DNA of 64,000 bases, from the NCBI RefSeq assembly GCF_014773485.1, contig NZ_JACXBP010000006.1, positions 310,001-374,000 of the forward strand, written 5' to 3'. This stretch comes from Erwinia aphidicola (lineage in GTDB: Bacteria; Pseudomonadota; Gammaproteobacteria; Enterobacterales; Enterobacteriaceae). Positions 28,440 to 37,444 of this stretch are shown here, one piece after another. Numbering within the stretch: position 1 is the first letter of the stretch; each line of letters opens with the position of its first letter. The notes below the pieces were generated by a model. The model worked only from the letters and a program-made list of their open reading frames with translations. It made no database searches and had not been told where the DNA came from. A program made the translations under genes and the position numbers.

Positions 28440-30521
28440 TTATTGAGGAATCTCGGCTGCTCCGCCGGAAGGGATTTGTTGTTGTTGCTGGCTGGCAACC
28501 TCGCTCAGCAATCTGACGGCATCCATAACGGCTTTGGCGTCTATGTTCTTGGCCTGGGCCAGCTTGTAGACGGTGTTAGCCTGGGATTCCATTGCATCCT
28601 GTTGAGCGGTGAATGCTTTAATCTGAGTTTGTGCTGTTTCGTTCTGCGCTTTCTCTGCCTCAGCCTGAGCTGCGACCATCTGCGCTTGCGCGAGTAGCAT
28701 GTTCGGATCTTGCTGATTTTGAGATGCCGCATGCGCCTCCTGCATCCACTGCTCTTCTTCCGGTGTTTCCGGCTTCTTGAGGCCTTGGGTAACAAGTTGC
28801 TTAGTTGCGTATTCTCGGGTGATGTCGATTCCTTTGCCGTCAAGCAGTGACAGGAACTGGAGTAGCAGCACGTTCCACACCGGGTGCTCCACCGGAACCT
28901 TCTGCAGTAACTCGCCAATCTCTGCACGATTCTGCTCTTTCATGCTCTGGAATGATGGGCCAACGTCGGTATAAGTCTCGTACCGTCCACGGATATCGTT
29001 CAGCGTCACGACCTTGCCAGATTGATAGTCAACTACCTGTGTCAGCAGCTGTACCTCTTTCTCGCTGCCATCTTCAAGTGTCATTGCGGCAATGCGCGGC
29101 ACATCGTAGATATCGTTGACCATTGAGGCGTATATCTCGCCGTCCCTGCGCATGGCAGTTGACAGGTTGTCGAGGAATACGTAGGTCTCAAGGTCAGCGC
29201 GCTGATTGAGTTGGTTTACGGTGTCGAATGCTACGTTACTTCCTGCCGCCTGAGCATCGACACCAAGTGTCGCCACCTCTTTCACAGAGTTTGTTGCGGC
29301 CTCAAGCATGTAGGCGCTGGCCTGTGATACCTCCGGGTTCTCCATGTACGCTATCGGCTGCGCAGGGAGTTCTCCGTTGTTCTCATCAGTGCGGTTAAGC
29401 AGGTAGTACGGGTAGTCGTCATTGCCACCGTACATGTACTCATATCCAGCGACCTGCTCAGGCCAGAAGATAGGCTTCTTCTTCGGCGTGCGGGCTACCG
29501 TGTCGGCGTTGAATGACATGATCATGTTGCGCAGGCGCTGGCCGTCTTTAGTCAGGCGTACGACACCCTCATAAACTTCCTTATCACCAACGAAACCCCA
29601 CTCACCAAACACAGGCACAATCGGGATGTGCTCGCCTGCAATCAACTCGCGATCCTTCAGCACTTCAGAGCCGGTGAGGATTGTCTTGTAGACGCGGCGC
29701 CGCTTAACCTTGCGCTCGCCAACCTTCTCCATGCCCTTCTCTGCCAGCTCATCAATGACGTCGGCTATGTCGCGCTTAAAGTAGCTGACTGGCTCACCAG
29801 TGAGTGGATCTGCATAGATGAATACAGTCTCTTTTTTCTCTTCTACCTCGTAGTGCTCGGCAACATAGAAAACGTCGCGGCTAATCCACGGGAACAACCA
29901 TGAGCTGTCGGGTGACTGGAAGTCCGGCATCTCGTCACTGTCGAAGCCCATTTCATCTGCGAAAGCTTCCCAGCCGTCTTTGCTCATCGCATTAATGACA
30001 GTGCAGTGACGAGCGTCGCTCTTGTCCATCTGCTTGCTGTTACTGTCCCAGATAACGTGGCTTGATGCCTCATGAATCGGAACGCGCCGGATAATCTGGT
30101 TATTGCTGGTTGGGTCCTGGTCTTCGTACTCAGTGACGATGCGCCATGCACCCACGCCCGCTTCAATCTGCTCGCGTACTGCGATATTCACGCTGATTTT
30201 CGCGGTGTTGTGCCGCATGTCAGTCCGGTACATGCCCATGAGGATGTCAGCAGCGTCCGGGCTGGCTCCGTCCTTCGGCTTGAACATCACATCAATAGGG
30301 TTCTGGCGCATCTCTGCAACCAGCTTGCGCACCACAGGCCGAACCACATCGAACTGCCCGCGATACTGTAGGGTTGTGTACTCATTCAGCCAGTCATCCC
30401 ACTGACTAACGCGTGAAAAGAACAGGTCGTTAGTCGCTTCGGTTCTGGCCTCGTCGCTTGCTGTCCAGTCTCTGTCAAACTTGCAGAGAATGTCCTCAAG
30501 TCTGTTTTCTTTATCGGCCAT
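28440..30521 (-). CDS. Portal protein gp1
   Basis: 693 residues (P22 gp1 725). The start [19 protein letters not shown] and the Gln/Ala-rich C-terminal barrel helix are typical of P22 portals. The dodecamer forms the DNA entry channel and pressure sensor. Confidence 0.93.
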   Translation of the reverse strand: MADKENRLEDILCKFDRDWTASDEARTEATNDLFFSRVSQWDDWLNEYTTLQYRGQFDVVRPVVRKLVAEMRQNPIDVMFKPKDGASPDAADILMGMYRTDMRHNTAKISVNIAVREQIEAGVGAWRIVTEYEDQDPTSNNQIIRRVPIHEASSHVIWDSNSKQMDKSDARHCTVINAMSKDGWEAFADEMGFDSDEMPDFQSPDSSWLFPWISRDVFYVAEHYEVEEKKETVFIYADPLTGEPVSYFKRDIADVIDELAEKGMEKVGERKVKRRRVYKTILTGSEVLKDRELIAGEHIPIVPVFGEWGFVGDKEVYEGVVRLTKDGQRLRNMIMSFNADTVARTPKKKPIFWPEQVAGYEYMYGGNDDYPYYLLNRTDENNGELPAQPIAYMENPEVSQASAYMLEAATNSVKEVATLGVDAQAAGSNVAFDTVNQLNQRADLETYVFLDNLSTAMRRDGEIYASMVNDIYDVPRIAAMTLEDGSEKEVQLLTQVVDYQSGKVVTLNDIRGRYETYTDVGPSFQSMKEQNRAEIGELLQKVPVEHPVWNVLLLQFLSLLDGKGIDITREYATKQLVTQGLKKPETPEEEQWMQEAHAASQNQQDPNMLLAQAQMVAAQAEAEKAQNETAQTQIKAFTAQQDAMESQANTVYKLAQAKNIDAKAVMDAVRLLSEVASQQQQQIPSGGAAEIPQ

Positions 30522-31970
30522 TTATCTGCTCCGTGGGATCGGCCTGATTGGTGCCGGGATTTTTTTCTCTTTGATAACTCCGATGTCGCCATATCGCTTG
30601 GCAAAGCGGCGCATCATGTAGGCGTATCTCGTGGCGTCGAGCAGGTCGTCTCGTGTCTTAACGATTCGCCCTCTGTCATCACGGTGGTAAAAGTTGAATT
30701 CCTCGAACCAGTCGCGCAGCCCAGCGAATACCTTGAAGCGTCCTGTACTCATCAGGTCATGGAGCTCAAAAAGCCCAGGCTCAACTGAGCGTGAACCGTC
30801 AGGCCATTGCGCAGGATCTGGCAGCATATGGAAGCCAGCAGTGGAGTAGTATTCCTTCTGCTGCAGGCCACTACCTTTCTCTGTCTGCAGCCCATCCTGA
30901 GGCCATGCTGTTGGCACCTTGTTGGACCATGACTTTGTCGCCCCCCACGCTTCTGATGGTGATGTCTTGCTGGCTTTCCACGCTTTTGTTACGTAGAAGG
31001 TTTCACTGTCGAGGTCGATAGCCAGCTGTACCCGGCTTTGTGGGTGGTCCCAGCCAAAGTCCATGCCATCAATAACCATGTAATGCCTCGGAATTGGGAA
31101 TGGCTCGCAGGTAATAACATCCTCGCTGAAGTCAAAGATTCGCCCTTGCCCAAGCATTGGTATCCCCTTGGTGCGCATGTCTCGCTGGTGCGGCGGGTAT
31201 GACTCAAGCAAGCTGCGTTTTGTCTCTTCCGTTAGGTGCGGAGCATCATCCCAACCAACATTCATGCAGAACTGCGAATCTGCAGGGTCATCTAGAAGCT
31301 TGATAACCAGCTCTGTTCGCCCGTTCTCAGGTGTAAATGTCAGGATGCCGCGACCACCACGCCCTTTGTCACCTGTGGCGGTGCGTGTCAGAACCTGCGG
31401 GTAAATCGTCTGGTCTTCTGGCTCCTCATCGATATGGAACCAGTCGATGTCATCACCCATAAGAGCATGCTGGCCCTGCGTGTAGGACCAGAACTGCACT
31501 TTGCTGAGGTTTCCACTGCTGTGGCGTATGTAAGCTGAGCGCACGGCGTTTGGTGTGCCGGTCATTGGCTCCGTAGAAACAATGCGATCAGCAGGGACGA
31601 GTCCGCCAGTAAACTCACCATTGACCTTCTTGCCGATGATGGCAGCCTGAAGAAGGTCACGACACTTCTCACCGGAATAACCTAGGCACCACATCAGCGG
31701 AGCGTGGTCGAAGCGGTGACCCTCCCAACCTTCGGGATATTCTCCGAGGAGATGGATAGCGTCGATGTACGTTGCTGTGTCAGTCTTGCCAACGCGGTTT
31801 GCTGCAATAAGCGCGCACTGGCGGTAGTCAGCAGTGGATGAGATGAATTTTCTTTGCCAGGGATATCGGGTCTCGAAATATGACTTGTAGCGATAAACTT
31901 CTTTGCGACGTGCCTTTTCCTCAAGCAGCCTCAGCAGCTCAATCTTCTGCTCCCGACTGAGATTCTGCAT
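30522..31970 (-). CDS. Terminase large subunit
   Basis: 482 residues. Walker A-like AANRVGKTDT near residue 55, Walker B WFHIDEEP, and nuclease acidic residues in DGMDFGWDH and at the C-terminal DDLLDATRYA. It packages headful DNA with the portal. It overlaps the small-subunit gene by 32 bases. Confidence 0.94.
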   Translation of the reverse strand: MQNLSREQKIELLRLLEEKARRKEVYRYKSYFETRYPWQRKFISSTADYRQCALIAANRVGKTDTATYIDAIHLLGEYPEGWEGHRFDHAPLMWCLGYSGEKCRDLLQAAIIGKKVNGEFTGGLVPADRIVSTEPMTGTPNAVRSAYIRHSSGNLSKVQFWSYTQGQHALMGDDIDWFHIDEEPEDQTIYPQVLTRTATGDKGRGGRGILTFTPENGRTELVIKLLDDPADSQFCMNVGWDDAPHLTEETKRSLLESYPPHQRDMRTKGIPMLGQGRIFDFSEDVITCEPFPIPRHYMVIDGMDFGWDHPQSRVQLAIDLDSETFYVTKAWKASKTSPSEAWGATKSWSNKVPTAWPQDGLQTEKGSGLQQKEYYSTAGFHMLPDPAQWPDGSRSVEPGLFELHDLMSTGRFKVFAGLRDWFEEFNFYHRDDRGRIVKTRDDLLDATRYAYMMRRFAKRYGDIGVIKEKKIPAPIRPIPRSR

Positions 31971-32442
31971 TGGCTAACTCCCGTATTTTCCTCTCCAACT
32001 CATCATCTGACAGGTCGGTGATCGTAATCTTCTGCTCGTGCTGAATGCGATCGCCGTATTTCTTAGGCATGATTTTTGACAGATACCACTTGCGCGTATC
32101 AATGCGCAGTTTCGAACGCTGAACATGCTCGCCGTTAAGTTGGTAGCCTACTGCCTCGCCATCCTTATCAAGCCTTTCCATCCAGTCGTTACTACCATCA
32201 TCAGCAATGTCGAATAGCTCTTCGGCAATTGCCTCTGCACCTTCTTCCTTCGCTCGCACGTATTGGGCACGAAATGCCTCATTGCGAGCTAACCAGCGCA
32301 GCACAGCTTGTTTTGATGGCATGCCTTCATCACGACACACGGAGCGCAGAGACTCACCCTCCGCCAATCTGAGACAGATGATTTCTGCTAATTCTTCCGT
32401 GTAGTCTGATGGCCGACCGCACTTAACTCCTTCAGTCGCCAT
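31939..32442 (-). CDS. Terminase small subunit
   Basis: 167 residues. An N-terminal helix-turn-helix (GESLRSVCRDEGMPSKQAVLRWL) for pac recognition is followed by oligomerisation helices and a C-terminal tail for the large subunit. It resembles the Sf6/HK620 type more than P22 gp3. The packaging site is probably inside or near this gene. Confidence 0.88.
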   Translation of the reverse strand: MATEGVKCGRPSDYTEELAEIICLRLAEGESLRSVCRDEGMPSKQAVLRWLARNEAFRAQYVRAKEEGAEAIAEELFDIADDGSNDWMERLDKDGEAVGYQLNGEHVQRSKLRIDTRKWYLSKIMPKKYGDRIQHEQKITITDLSDDELERKIRELANAESQSGAED

Positions 32443-32500
32443 ATCTGTTTCCTCGTTAACTCATTATCCAGCCCACTCAGTGAATGAGCTGTGTAATTTG

Positions 32501-33109
32501 CTATGCAGTAACGCCAGCTGCTTTATTGGCCGCCATTGATGCGTTTAGCTTTGCGGTTAGTGTGGCAATATCATTTCTCATTGCCGTGATAGCAGCATTT
32601 GTCGATGTTAGTGACGCTGCAGTCGTGTCGGTTGTTGCCGCAGTTGCCAATGGAACTGCTGCGACAGTGTTGCCACCTGATGTGCCACCGGAGGAATCCG
32701 TCAGCGCAACAATTGCGGTTTGCAGCAGCACTCCACCGCGTTCAGTAGCGGTTGGAACCTTATTGCCAGCCATAGCCGTTGTTGCTGTCGTTCCAATAAT
32801 AGGAGCGAATGATGCTGGCTTCCCTGTTACTGATGACCAGGTTACCGCCTGGCCTACGATTGAGTATTTAGCCTCAAACACAGTCTTCGACATGTACAGG
32901 GTTTCACCGTACTGGCTTTTGAAGATGTAGCCGCCTGCAACTGGCTGGAATACTGCCATGAACTGCGCTGACAGGGTTTCCGCCTGATAGCCGCTGCCAA
33001 ACTCTGCTTTGCCTGAGCCATCGATGGCCTGAGTGATTTTTGTTGCTGCGACTGCATAAACAACGTTGCCGTCCGTATCTGCGTACTTAGGCCATGTTTG
33101 ATTAATCAT
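32501..33109 (-). CDS. Head-fibre-like decoration protein
   Basis: 202 residues. The N-terminal half looks like a capsid-associated beta domain. The C-terminal half (from about 110) has VPTATERGGVLLQTAIVALTD followed by Thr/Ala-rich repeats and a helical end, which resembles the phage head-fibre domain known from phi29 gp8.5. Its place between lysis genes and terminase is used by several P22-like phages for extra virion genes. The assignment is by pattern. Confidence 0.5.
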   Translation of the reverse strand: MINQTWPKYADTDGNVVYAVAATKITQAIDGSGKAEFGSGYQAETLSAQFMAVFQPVAGGYIFKSQYGETLYMSKTVFEAKYSIVGQAVTWSSVTGKPASFAPIIGTTATTAMAGNKVPTATERGGVLLQTAIVALTDSSGGTSGGNTVAAVPLATAATTDTTAASLTSTNAAITAMRNDIATLTAKLNASMAANKAAGVTA

Positions 33110-33127
33110 TTCTGGTTCCTCTTCTGG

Positions 33128-33352
33128 TTACTGAAACAGAGCGTATGCTTCTGTTGCGATCTGAATGGCTTTTTCTGTTCGGGCAACCACACCCGTTTCA
33201 CCAGTAGCCAGGGTGTAACCGTCCGTGAACAATTCGAGCTTTAGCGCATCGCCACCTACGTAGCTGATTGCCTTTTTAGCTGCTGCTGTGTCGCGCATTA
33301 CCAGTCGATAGATGCTGAGATTCAGCGACTGCTCTTCATTTATGGGTGTCAT
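33128..33352 (-). CDS. Small phage protein, unknown function
   Basis: 74 residues, soluble, ending SKA/IQIATEAYALFQ-like helices. It is coupled upstream of the head-fibre-like gene, so a virion role is possible. Not recognised. Confidence 0.65.
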   Translation of the reverse strand: MTPINEEQSLNLSIYRLVMRDTAAAKKAISYVGGDALKLELFTDGYTLATGETGVVARTEKAIQIATEAYALFQ

Positions 33353-33468
33353 TTAGAGTTTCCTGCTGGGTTGTTGGATATTTTGCCGTGATGTCGCGAT
33401 ACCCACGCATCAGGATTCAGTGTGTTTATGCTGAAAATTGAACTCTGTGAATGCATTTTTCAGAACAA

Positions 33469-33496
33469 AATAAAAAAGCCCGACCTAAGTCAGGCT
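33469..33496 (-). terminator. Terminator at the end of the lysis cassette
   Basis: 8-bp stem with one G-T pair (AGCCTGAC with GTCGGGCT on the minus strand), 4-base loop and a T6 run. It overlaps the last codons of the Rz1-like gene. Confidence 0.75.
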
Positions 33497-33771
33497 CTGT
33501 TTTCGTCAATCTTGCTGATTGCTCTCAGCTTTCCGTTGCACTCGTCTAGAGAGTCAAGGAGCCTGAAGTTAAGAAGCACGCTATCGCCGTATGTCATGTG
33601 CCTGGGGATATCCGGTACCGGGCATTCACTTAGCAGGCTGGCGGGGATCGGCAGGTAAGGTGTCTTTACCGTTGCGTACTGAATATGCCTGTTCGCGCAG
33701 CTTGCCAGTAACGTCGTCAGGCATAACAACAACGCTGCACGTATTGCCACGGAGTGCGTCTTTGATCTCAT
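33490..33771 (-). CDS. Rz1-like outer-membrane spanin
   Basis: 93 residues with a basic n-region, hydrophobic core and lipobox LASC (Cys25). The mature part is moderately Pro-rich near its start (TPYLPIPASLLSECPVPDIPR). It overlaps the Rz gene by about 146 bases in another frame, diagnostic of an Rz/Rz1 pair. Confidence 0.82.
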   Translation of the reverse strand: MRSKTHSVAIRAALLLCLTTLLASCANRHIQYATVKTPYLPIPASLLSECPVPDIPRHMTYGDSVLLNFRLLDSLDECNGKLRAISKIDENRA

Positions 33772-34042
33772 CCTGCAACCCCTGCTGTTTCATTTCTGCT
33801 GCGGCCCGGCGCTTTGCCTCAGTCCGTACAATCTCGTTCTGCTCTCCGACGCGGTCAGCAAGGTTCTTTATTGTGGCCGCGAGGTCGTTGTTCTTGCTTA
33901 GCAGTTCGCTGTTTAATGTGCGTAGGCGTTCGTTGCGGTTTGTCAGGTTCTGATTGTCATATCCCAGCTTTGCAATAAAGCCGATGATGATGACAGTGAA
34001 GATGACCGGAATGAGAATTTTCAGTGCGTTCAGGCTTGGCAT
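33626..34042 (-). CDS. Rz-like inner-membrane spanin
   Basis: 138 residues. An N-terminal membrane helix (ALKILIPVIFTVIIIGFIA) is followed by a long coiled coil (30-95) and a short C-terminal domain for contact with Rz1. It overlaps the endolysin stop by 13 bases. Confidence 0.85.
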   Translation of the reverse strand: MPSLNALKILIPVIFTVIIIGFIAKLGYDNQNLTNRNERLRTLNSELLSKNNDLAATIKNLADRVGEQNEIVRTEAKRRAAAEMKQQGLQDEIKDALRGNTCSVVVMPDDVTGKLREQAYSVRNGKDTLPADPRQPAK

Positions 34043-34662
34043 AGAACACTCTCCGCAATCTTTGTTCTGGCCTTGCGATCATCCAGCCCGTTATTGCCGC
34101 CGTTAATGCGCCTTGTCAGCCCAACCACATCACCTGCGTCAGCAAAATGATTGCAGTTATTGGCTTTCCAGAACCACCCGGCAGAGCGTGCCGCGTTCAT
34201 ATCGGTCTGCAGTAGCTCAGGCTGTTTAACGAGATCGATTCCCAGTGCTTTGCCGCATGCAGAGTAATTATCGCGGAACGTGACTTGCTTCAGTCCGCGC
34301 CCGCGATACTTCCATCCATCACCTGTGAGGTTGTTACCATATCGGCCACCATAAACGAGGTTGGCTATAGCCATCTGTCGCTCTGGAGATAATGCAAACT
34401 CTCCTGGCTTACGCCCAAGTTGCTCTCGCTGTGCAGGGGTTAATCGCGATCCGAATATAGCGAGCCCTGCAACGGAGTAGTTGAAGCTCTCGCTCACACT
34501 GGTGAACCCGCCGGACTCAGTTCCAACCTGCGCAATGAAATAAGCCTGGCGCTTCGGCGTGTCGATGCCGAATTCACCCATCGCAGATCTGACAGGTCCG
34601 AACCACTTTTCAGCCAGAGACTGACTGATGTTCGCGGCGCGTCTGAACTGGTCTTTAGTCAT
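34030..34662 (-). CDS. GH19 endolysin
   Basis: 210 residues. It has a chitinase/GH19 lysozyme fold with the catalytic Glu in AQVGTESGGF (near residue 49) and the second acidic/aromatic site around GDGWKYRGRGLKQVTFRDNY. No secretion signal, so it is holin-dependent. It belongs to a different glycosidase family from the lysozyme at 7120. Confidence 0.92.
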   Translation of the reverse strand: MTKDQFRRAANISQSLAEKWFGPVRSAMGEFGIDTPKRQAYFIAQVGTESGGFTSVSESFNYSVAGLAIFGSRLTPAQREQLGRKPGEFALSPERQMAIANLVYGGRYGNNLTGDGWKYRGRGLKQVTFRDNYSACGKALGIDLVKQPELLQTDMNAARSAGWFWKANNCNHFADAGDVVGLTRRINGGNNGLDDRKARTKIAESVLCQA

Positions 34663-34975
34663 TTCCCGTTACTCCAATGTCACCAGAGGCTTTTTGAAGG
34701 AATCGCTTTTCGAGAGCCTTGATAAGAGATGAACCAGACCAGCCGGCCATACCACATATGGCACCAGTAACCTCCTGAGGCCACTTCCAATAAGTAGCGA
34801 GCAGCATCATCAGGAATCCGGCGAATATGGATACGATTAACTGCAGGCAGAGCGTGCGCCACGAGAACGCGTCTCCGCTGAGAACTTTGTAGGCATATGC
34901 TGCCACCGCCCCGAGCACAGTCATGCCCAGCGCAATCAGCGTGGCAATGAAGCCCGGATCGGATTTATAAGGCAT
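34655..34975 (-). CDS. Phage holin
   Basis: 106 residues from the ATG at 34975 (MPYKSDPGF). An in-frame TTG 15 bases upstream (34990) could give a longer form starting with Asn/Val/Lys/Asn, comparable to dual-start holins. It has three hydrophobic segments (about 8-28, 40-60, 66-86) and a basic C-terminus. It controls lysis timing and releases the GH19 endolysin, whose gene it overlaps. Confidence 0.82.
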   Translation of the reverse strand: MPYKSDPGFIATLIALGMTVLGAVAAYAYKVLSGDAFSWRTLCLQLIVSIFAGFLMMLLATYWKWPQEVTGAICGMAGWSGSSLIKALEKRFLQKASGDIGVTGND

Positions 34976-35113
34976 ATTTTTCACATTCAACCCCCGTGTA
35001 GGGGACTTGTCCGTTTTCAGAGTTGTCTAAATGTTGAGCTGAACAAGTCCGGGTAAACTTCATCTTGTCGATAGAAGAAGCTCCGCCTTGTGCCGTGAGG
35101 TAGCTAACCGAAG

Positions 35114-35138
35114 AATCCGCCATTGAGCGGATTTTTTT
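35114..35138 (+). terminator. Terminator-like hairpin pointing against the late operon
   Basis: Perfect 7-bp stem (35114-35120 with 35127-35133), 6-base loop and a seven-base T run on the plus strand, while all genes around are on the minus strand. It could stop antisense transcription such as that from PaQ-like promoters further left, or act weakly on the late transcript. Confidence 0.5.
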
Positions 35139-35200
35139 GTTTAAAGTGCGCCGCAACGAGCTGTCATTGATATCTGAGGGTTGTATCGAAGGGCGCAAAA

Positions 35201-35225
35201 GAAAAGGCCGCTCTTTGGCGACCTT
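35201..35225 (-). terminator. Terminator just after the tRNA gene
   Basis: 8-bp stem (35204-35211 with 35218-35225), 6-base loop, then T4 on the minus strand, 7 bases past the tRNA CCA. Late transcripts need antitermination to pass it into the lysis genes. Confidence 0.7.
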
Positions 35226-35231
35226 TGAATA

Positions 35232-35307
35232 TGGTGCAAACTGAGGGCCTCGAACCCCCGACCTCCTGATTACAAATCAGGCGCTCTACCGTCTGAGCTA
35301 AGCATGC
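35232..35307 (-). tRNA. tRNA-Thr (anticodon UGU)
   Basis: 76 bases ending in an encoded CCA. It has the D arm TAGCTCAG...GGTAGAGC, a perfect 5-bp anticodon stem, loop TTTGTAA with anticodon TGT, and T loop TTCGAGG. The acceptor stem has one T-T mismatch and one G-T pair. It is the first unit of the Q-controlled late transcript. A UGU tRNA would help read ACA, a codon more common in AT-richer phage genes than in the host. Confidence 0.92.
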
Positions 35308-35414
35308 AAATGTTATTTGCCGGGACCGCAGTTTCGAACTGCCCGGCGCAGCTCCTCATGACCGCTCAGCGGCTTGCGTTACTAACCCATCGGATGTGAC
35401 CGGATAGCGCAAAT

Positions 35415-35464
35415 GAAAAAAGCCAGCTGCGGGATCGAGGTTTTAAGCTCGGCGCAGTCTGGCT
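35415..35464 (-). terminator. tR'-like terminator in the late leader
   Basis: Long interrupted hairpin (AGCCAG/CTGGCT outer, CTGCG/CGCAG middle, CGAG/CTCG inner, one bulged base) followed by a T run on the minus strand. It begins about 45 bases after the predicted PR' start, the lambda tR' arrangement. Confidence 0.82.
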
Positions 35465-35512
35465 TTTCTCTCTAGTCACCGTAACATCTTCACGGATTTC
35501 TAGTGTTAGAGG

Positions 35513-35541
35513 ACTATATCCGCAGTTTCGGGAAAAGTAAA
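35513..35541 (-). promoter_or_regulatory. Late promoter PR'
   Basis: Minus strand: -35 TTTACT (35536-35541), 17-base spacer, -10 TATAGT (35513-35518). It sits directly after the Q gene and before the tR'-like terminator. Confidence 0.72.
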
Positions 35542-35578
35542 TAGCTCACGATAAATTAATGAGCTATTTCTTATTGCA

Positions 35579-36346
35579 CTATGCAGTTACTTTTCTTAAT
35601 GCGCTATTGGCCCATGATTCCTCGATCTCCAACTTCACGGTAAGCCCGTCATAAAATGGCTTAATCGACTTCTTCCATGTGTCGAGGGTTAGCACTTCAG
35701 TAACCTGAGACAAAGCTCTGTGTGCGTCGGTCGAAGGAATGCGCTCGTAGCCGCGACCACTACAGCGTTTGCATACTCCATGAACCGGAACGCCCTGCTC
35801 TTCGGTTAGCTTGCGGTTGACGGCCCTTCCCCGCCCACTGCAGTCCCGGCACGCCGCAGACACTACCCCCTTACCTTTGCAGTTACCGCACTGTACGTGA
35901 ATCTGCTCTCGCACTTCCCGCCGTCCCGGCCCGCTGAAGAGAGATTTCATCGTCACCACTTCCGCGTCAATGAACCCTGTCGCCCGGCAGCACTCGCACG
36001 GTTTTACGCTGGCCGCACTCCGGCAGTAATCCATGTATGCATAACTTGCGAGTATTTGCATAACCGCTGGTTTAATATCTGTGTCGAGTTTGCGTAAGGC
36101 TGCAACCTTATCGCAGGTTTTTAATGCATGTTCAGTTAACAGGGTGACGGCGCGTCGGGCGTCGTACTCGCTTACCCCTACCTTCCCCATGAAAGCGCTA
36201 AACCCCATCGGTGCCAGTGACTGCACCATACCCATTGCTGCCATCTGGTCAGTTCCTGTCAGAGAATCTGAGGCGGTGGCGCGAGGGGAGTCGGAGATTT
36301 GAGTGGACTTCGGGAAATGGTATTTGACCGTTGATTCTAAGCTCAT
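35579..36346 (-). CDS. Late antiterminator Q (phage 82-type, zinc-finger family)
   Basis: 255 residues. The central region has DnaJ-like cysteine motifs (CECCRATG, CGNCKGKG, CRDCSGRG, CKRCSGRG) as in the lambdoid Antiterm/Q family of phage 82. It binds near PR' and converts polymerase to a terminator-resistant form for tRNA, lysis and virion genes. It is a different Q family from the protein at 7818-8189. Its start overlaps a 35-codon ORF. Confidence 0.9.
   Translation of the reverse strand: MSLESTVKYHFPKSTQISDSPRATASDSLTGTDQMAAMGMVQSLAPMGFSAFMGKVGVSEYDARRAVTLLTEHALKTCDKVAALRKLDTDIKPAVMQILASYAYMDYCRSAASVKPCECCRATGFIDAEVVTMKSLFSGPGRREVREQIHVQCGNCKGKGVVSAACRDCSGRGRAVNRKLTEEQGVPVHGVCKRCSGRGYERIPSTDAHRALSQVTEVLTLDTWKKSIKPFYDGLTVKLEIEESWANSALRKVTA
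36046..36078 (+). promoter_or_regulatory. PaQ-like CII-dependent promoter antisense to Q
   Basis: TTGC-N6-TTGC (36046-36059) with the N6 at the -35 position, a 17-base spacer and a TAATAT -10 (36073-36078), pointing against Q. It matches lambda PaQ, whose RNA delays Q synthesis when CII is high. Confidence 0.78.
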
Positions 36347-36450
36347 CGCTTCTTCCCCTTTGGAGTAACTGCCCAGGACTGGGTGTGAGTTGGCTGGATG
36401 GTTGGAGTGACTGGCTTGAGGTGGCTGAGTAGCCGGGTTAACCAGGTCAT
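36343..36450 (-). CDS. Small ORF between HNH gene and Q
   Basis: 35 codons (starting MTWLTRLLSHLKP), basic. ATGA-type overlaps at both ends with the HNH gene and with Q make a continuous coupled chain. Function unknown; it may serve mainly to couple translation. Confidence 0.5.
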   Translation of the reverse strand: MTWLTRLLSHLKPVTPTIQPTHTQSWAVTPKGKKR

Positions 36451-36869
36451 GCTGCGTTCTCCTGCTGGTATTTTTCGAACCAGAAAACGATGGGATGAGG
36501 TGTTATCTGAACCTGTCCAAATCTTTCAGCAGTTCGGAAGTTGACTGATGTTTTAAGTGCCCGGCCAGTCTGATAAGCGATCTGGCGACGGAACTCCTCT
36601 ATATCGAAAACTGACTTGAACAGGTTGCATGGTGCGCATGATGGGAAAAGGTTATCTGCCGTGTCGTTAGCTGGCCTGAACATCTCACCTGTTTGCTTTA
36701 GCTTCCATTTCCCTTTAGCTCTGGCATCCTCGTCTATCTCAAGTTTCCGGTGAATGGCTTCTACATGATCTGCGTGCCAGCCCTTTTCCGGCAATTCGCA
36801 CCCGCAGTAAGCGCATCTGCCGCCAAACTTCATTCGCAACGCAGCTCTCTGTAGCTTTGTTAACTTCAT
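36447..36869 (-). CDS. HNH endonuclease
   Basis: 140 residues. The HNH motif is visible: CAYCGCELPEKGWHADHVEAIHR (first Cys pair and DH), then ADNLFPSCAPCNLFKS (N and second Cys pair). It occupies the spot where other lambdoid phages carry the Holliday-junction resolvase RusA. Role in recombination or packaging is an inference. Confidence 0.85.
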   Translation of the reverse strand: MKLTKLQRAALRMKFGGRCAYCGCELPEKGWHADHVEAIHRKLEIDEDARAKGKWKLKQTGEMFRPANDTADNLFPSCAPCNLFKSVFDIEEFRRQIAYQTGRALKTSVNFRTAERFGQVQITPHPIVFWFEKYQQENAA

Positions 36870-37444
36870 GCCGCCTCTCTTTGCTTATTCAGCTCACGCA
36901 ATTTAGCCCTGTAGAACGCACGCAGAGCGTCGAGTTCTTCGCGGGTGTATCGGTAGGGTGTGTTGTTAGATTCGAGCGCCTCGACGCGCTGAATGCCGAT
37001 TTTGGCTATCAGGTTGATGCGGTATGGGCCAATCGCGCCAGAGTGATGCACGTTGCATGCTGAACACTGGCTATGGCAGTTGTCTTCGTTGAACCTTAGC
37101 TGTGAAGCCGCCGCTGTCGTCCGGTAATGCCCGGCGTGATAGCTGACTGCCGAAGTGTTCCCGCAGCTGATGCAGATTTCCCCGTCCCGCGCCCTGATGT
37201 AGTCGTTAAACGCACGCTGAGTCATGCTCATCCAGTGGCTTAAAGGCTTTGTTCCTGCTTTGCGCTTATTCCAGGCTGCACGCTGCTCTTTCTCCTCGCG
37301 CTGTTGCTTGCGCTGGGTGAGTTGTTTAGCGAGTTGGATTGCACATTTTGGAGAGCAGGCGGTTTGCAGGGTGTTGCGTGGGGTGAATTTCTCAGAGCAG
37401 GCTTTACACTTTTTCGGCTTCGGTGGCTTGAGCATTGTCGCCAT
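36866..37444 (-). CDS. ninG: NinG (Rap-like) recombination protein
   Basis: 192 residues from the ATG at 37444, which has an AGGAGGGAGG ribosome binding site. It has a Cys4 start (CKACSEKF...CSPKCAIQLA), a basic helix and a C-terminal HNH-like nuclease part (CISCGNTSAVSYHAGHYRT...NCHSQCSACN). Lambda NinG/Rap is a structure-specific endonuclease in RecBCD-linked recombination. Confidence 0.9.
   Translation of the reverse strand: MATMLKPPKPKKCKACSEKFTPRNTLQTACSPKCAIQLAKQLTQRKQQREEKEQRAAWNKRKAGTKPLSHWMSMTQRAFNDYIRARDGEICISCGNTSAVSYHAGHYRTTAAASQLRFNEDNCHSQCSACNVHHSGAIGPYRINLIAKIGIQRVEALESNNTPYRYTREELDALRAFYRAKLRELNKQREAA

Noticed and set aside
34965..35198. 77-codon minus-strand ORF between tRNA and holin
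   Set aside because: It spans a terminator-like hairpin and has no ribosome binding site; more likely leader RNA.
35308..35400. A second tRNA gene upstream of tRNA-Thr
   Set aside because: There is a T-arm-like hairpin (GCAG-TTCGAAA-CTGC) but no matching acceptor 5' strand, D arm or anticodon stem.
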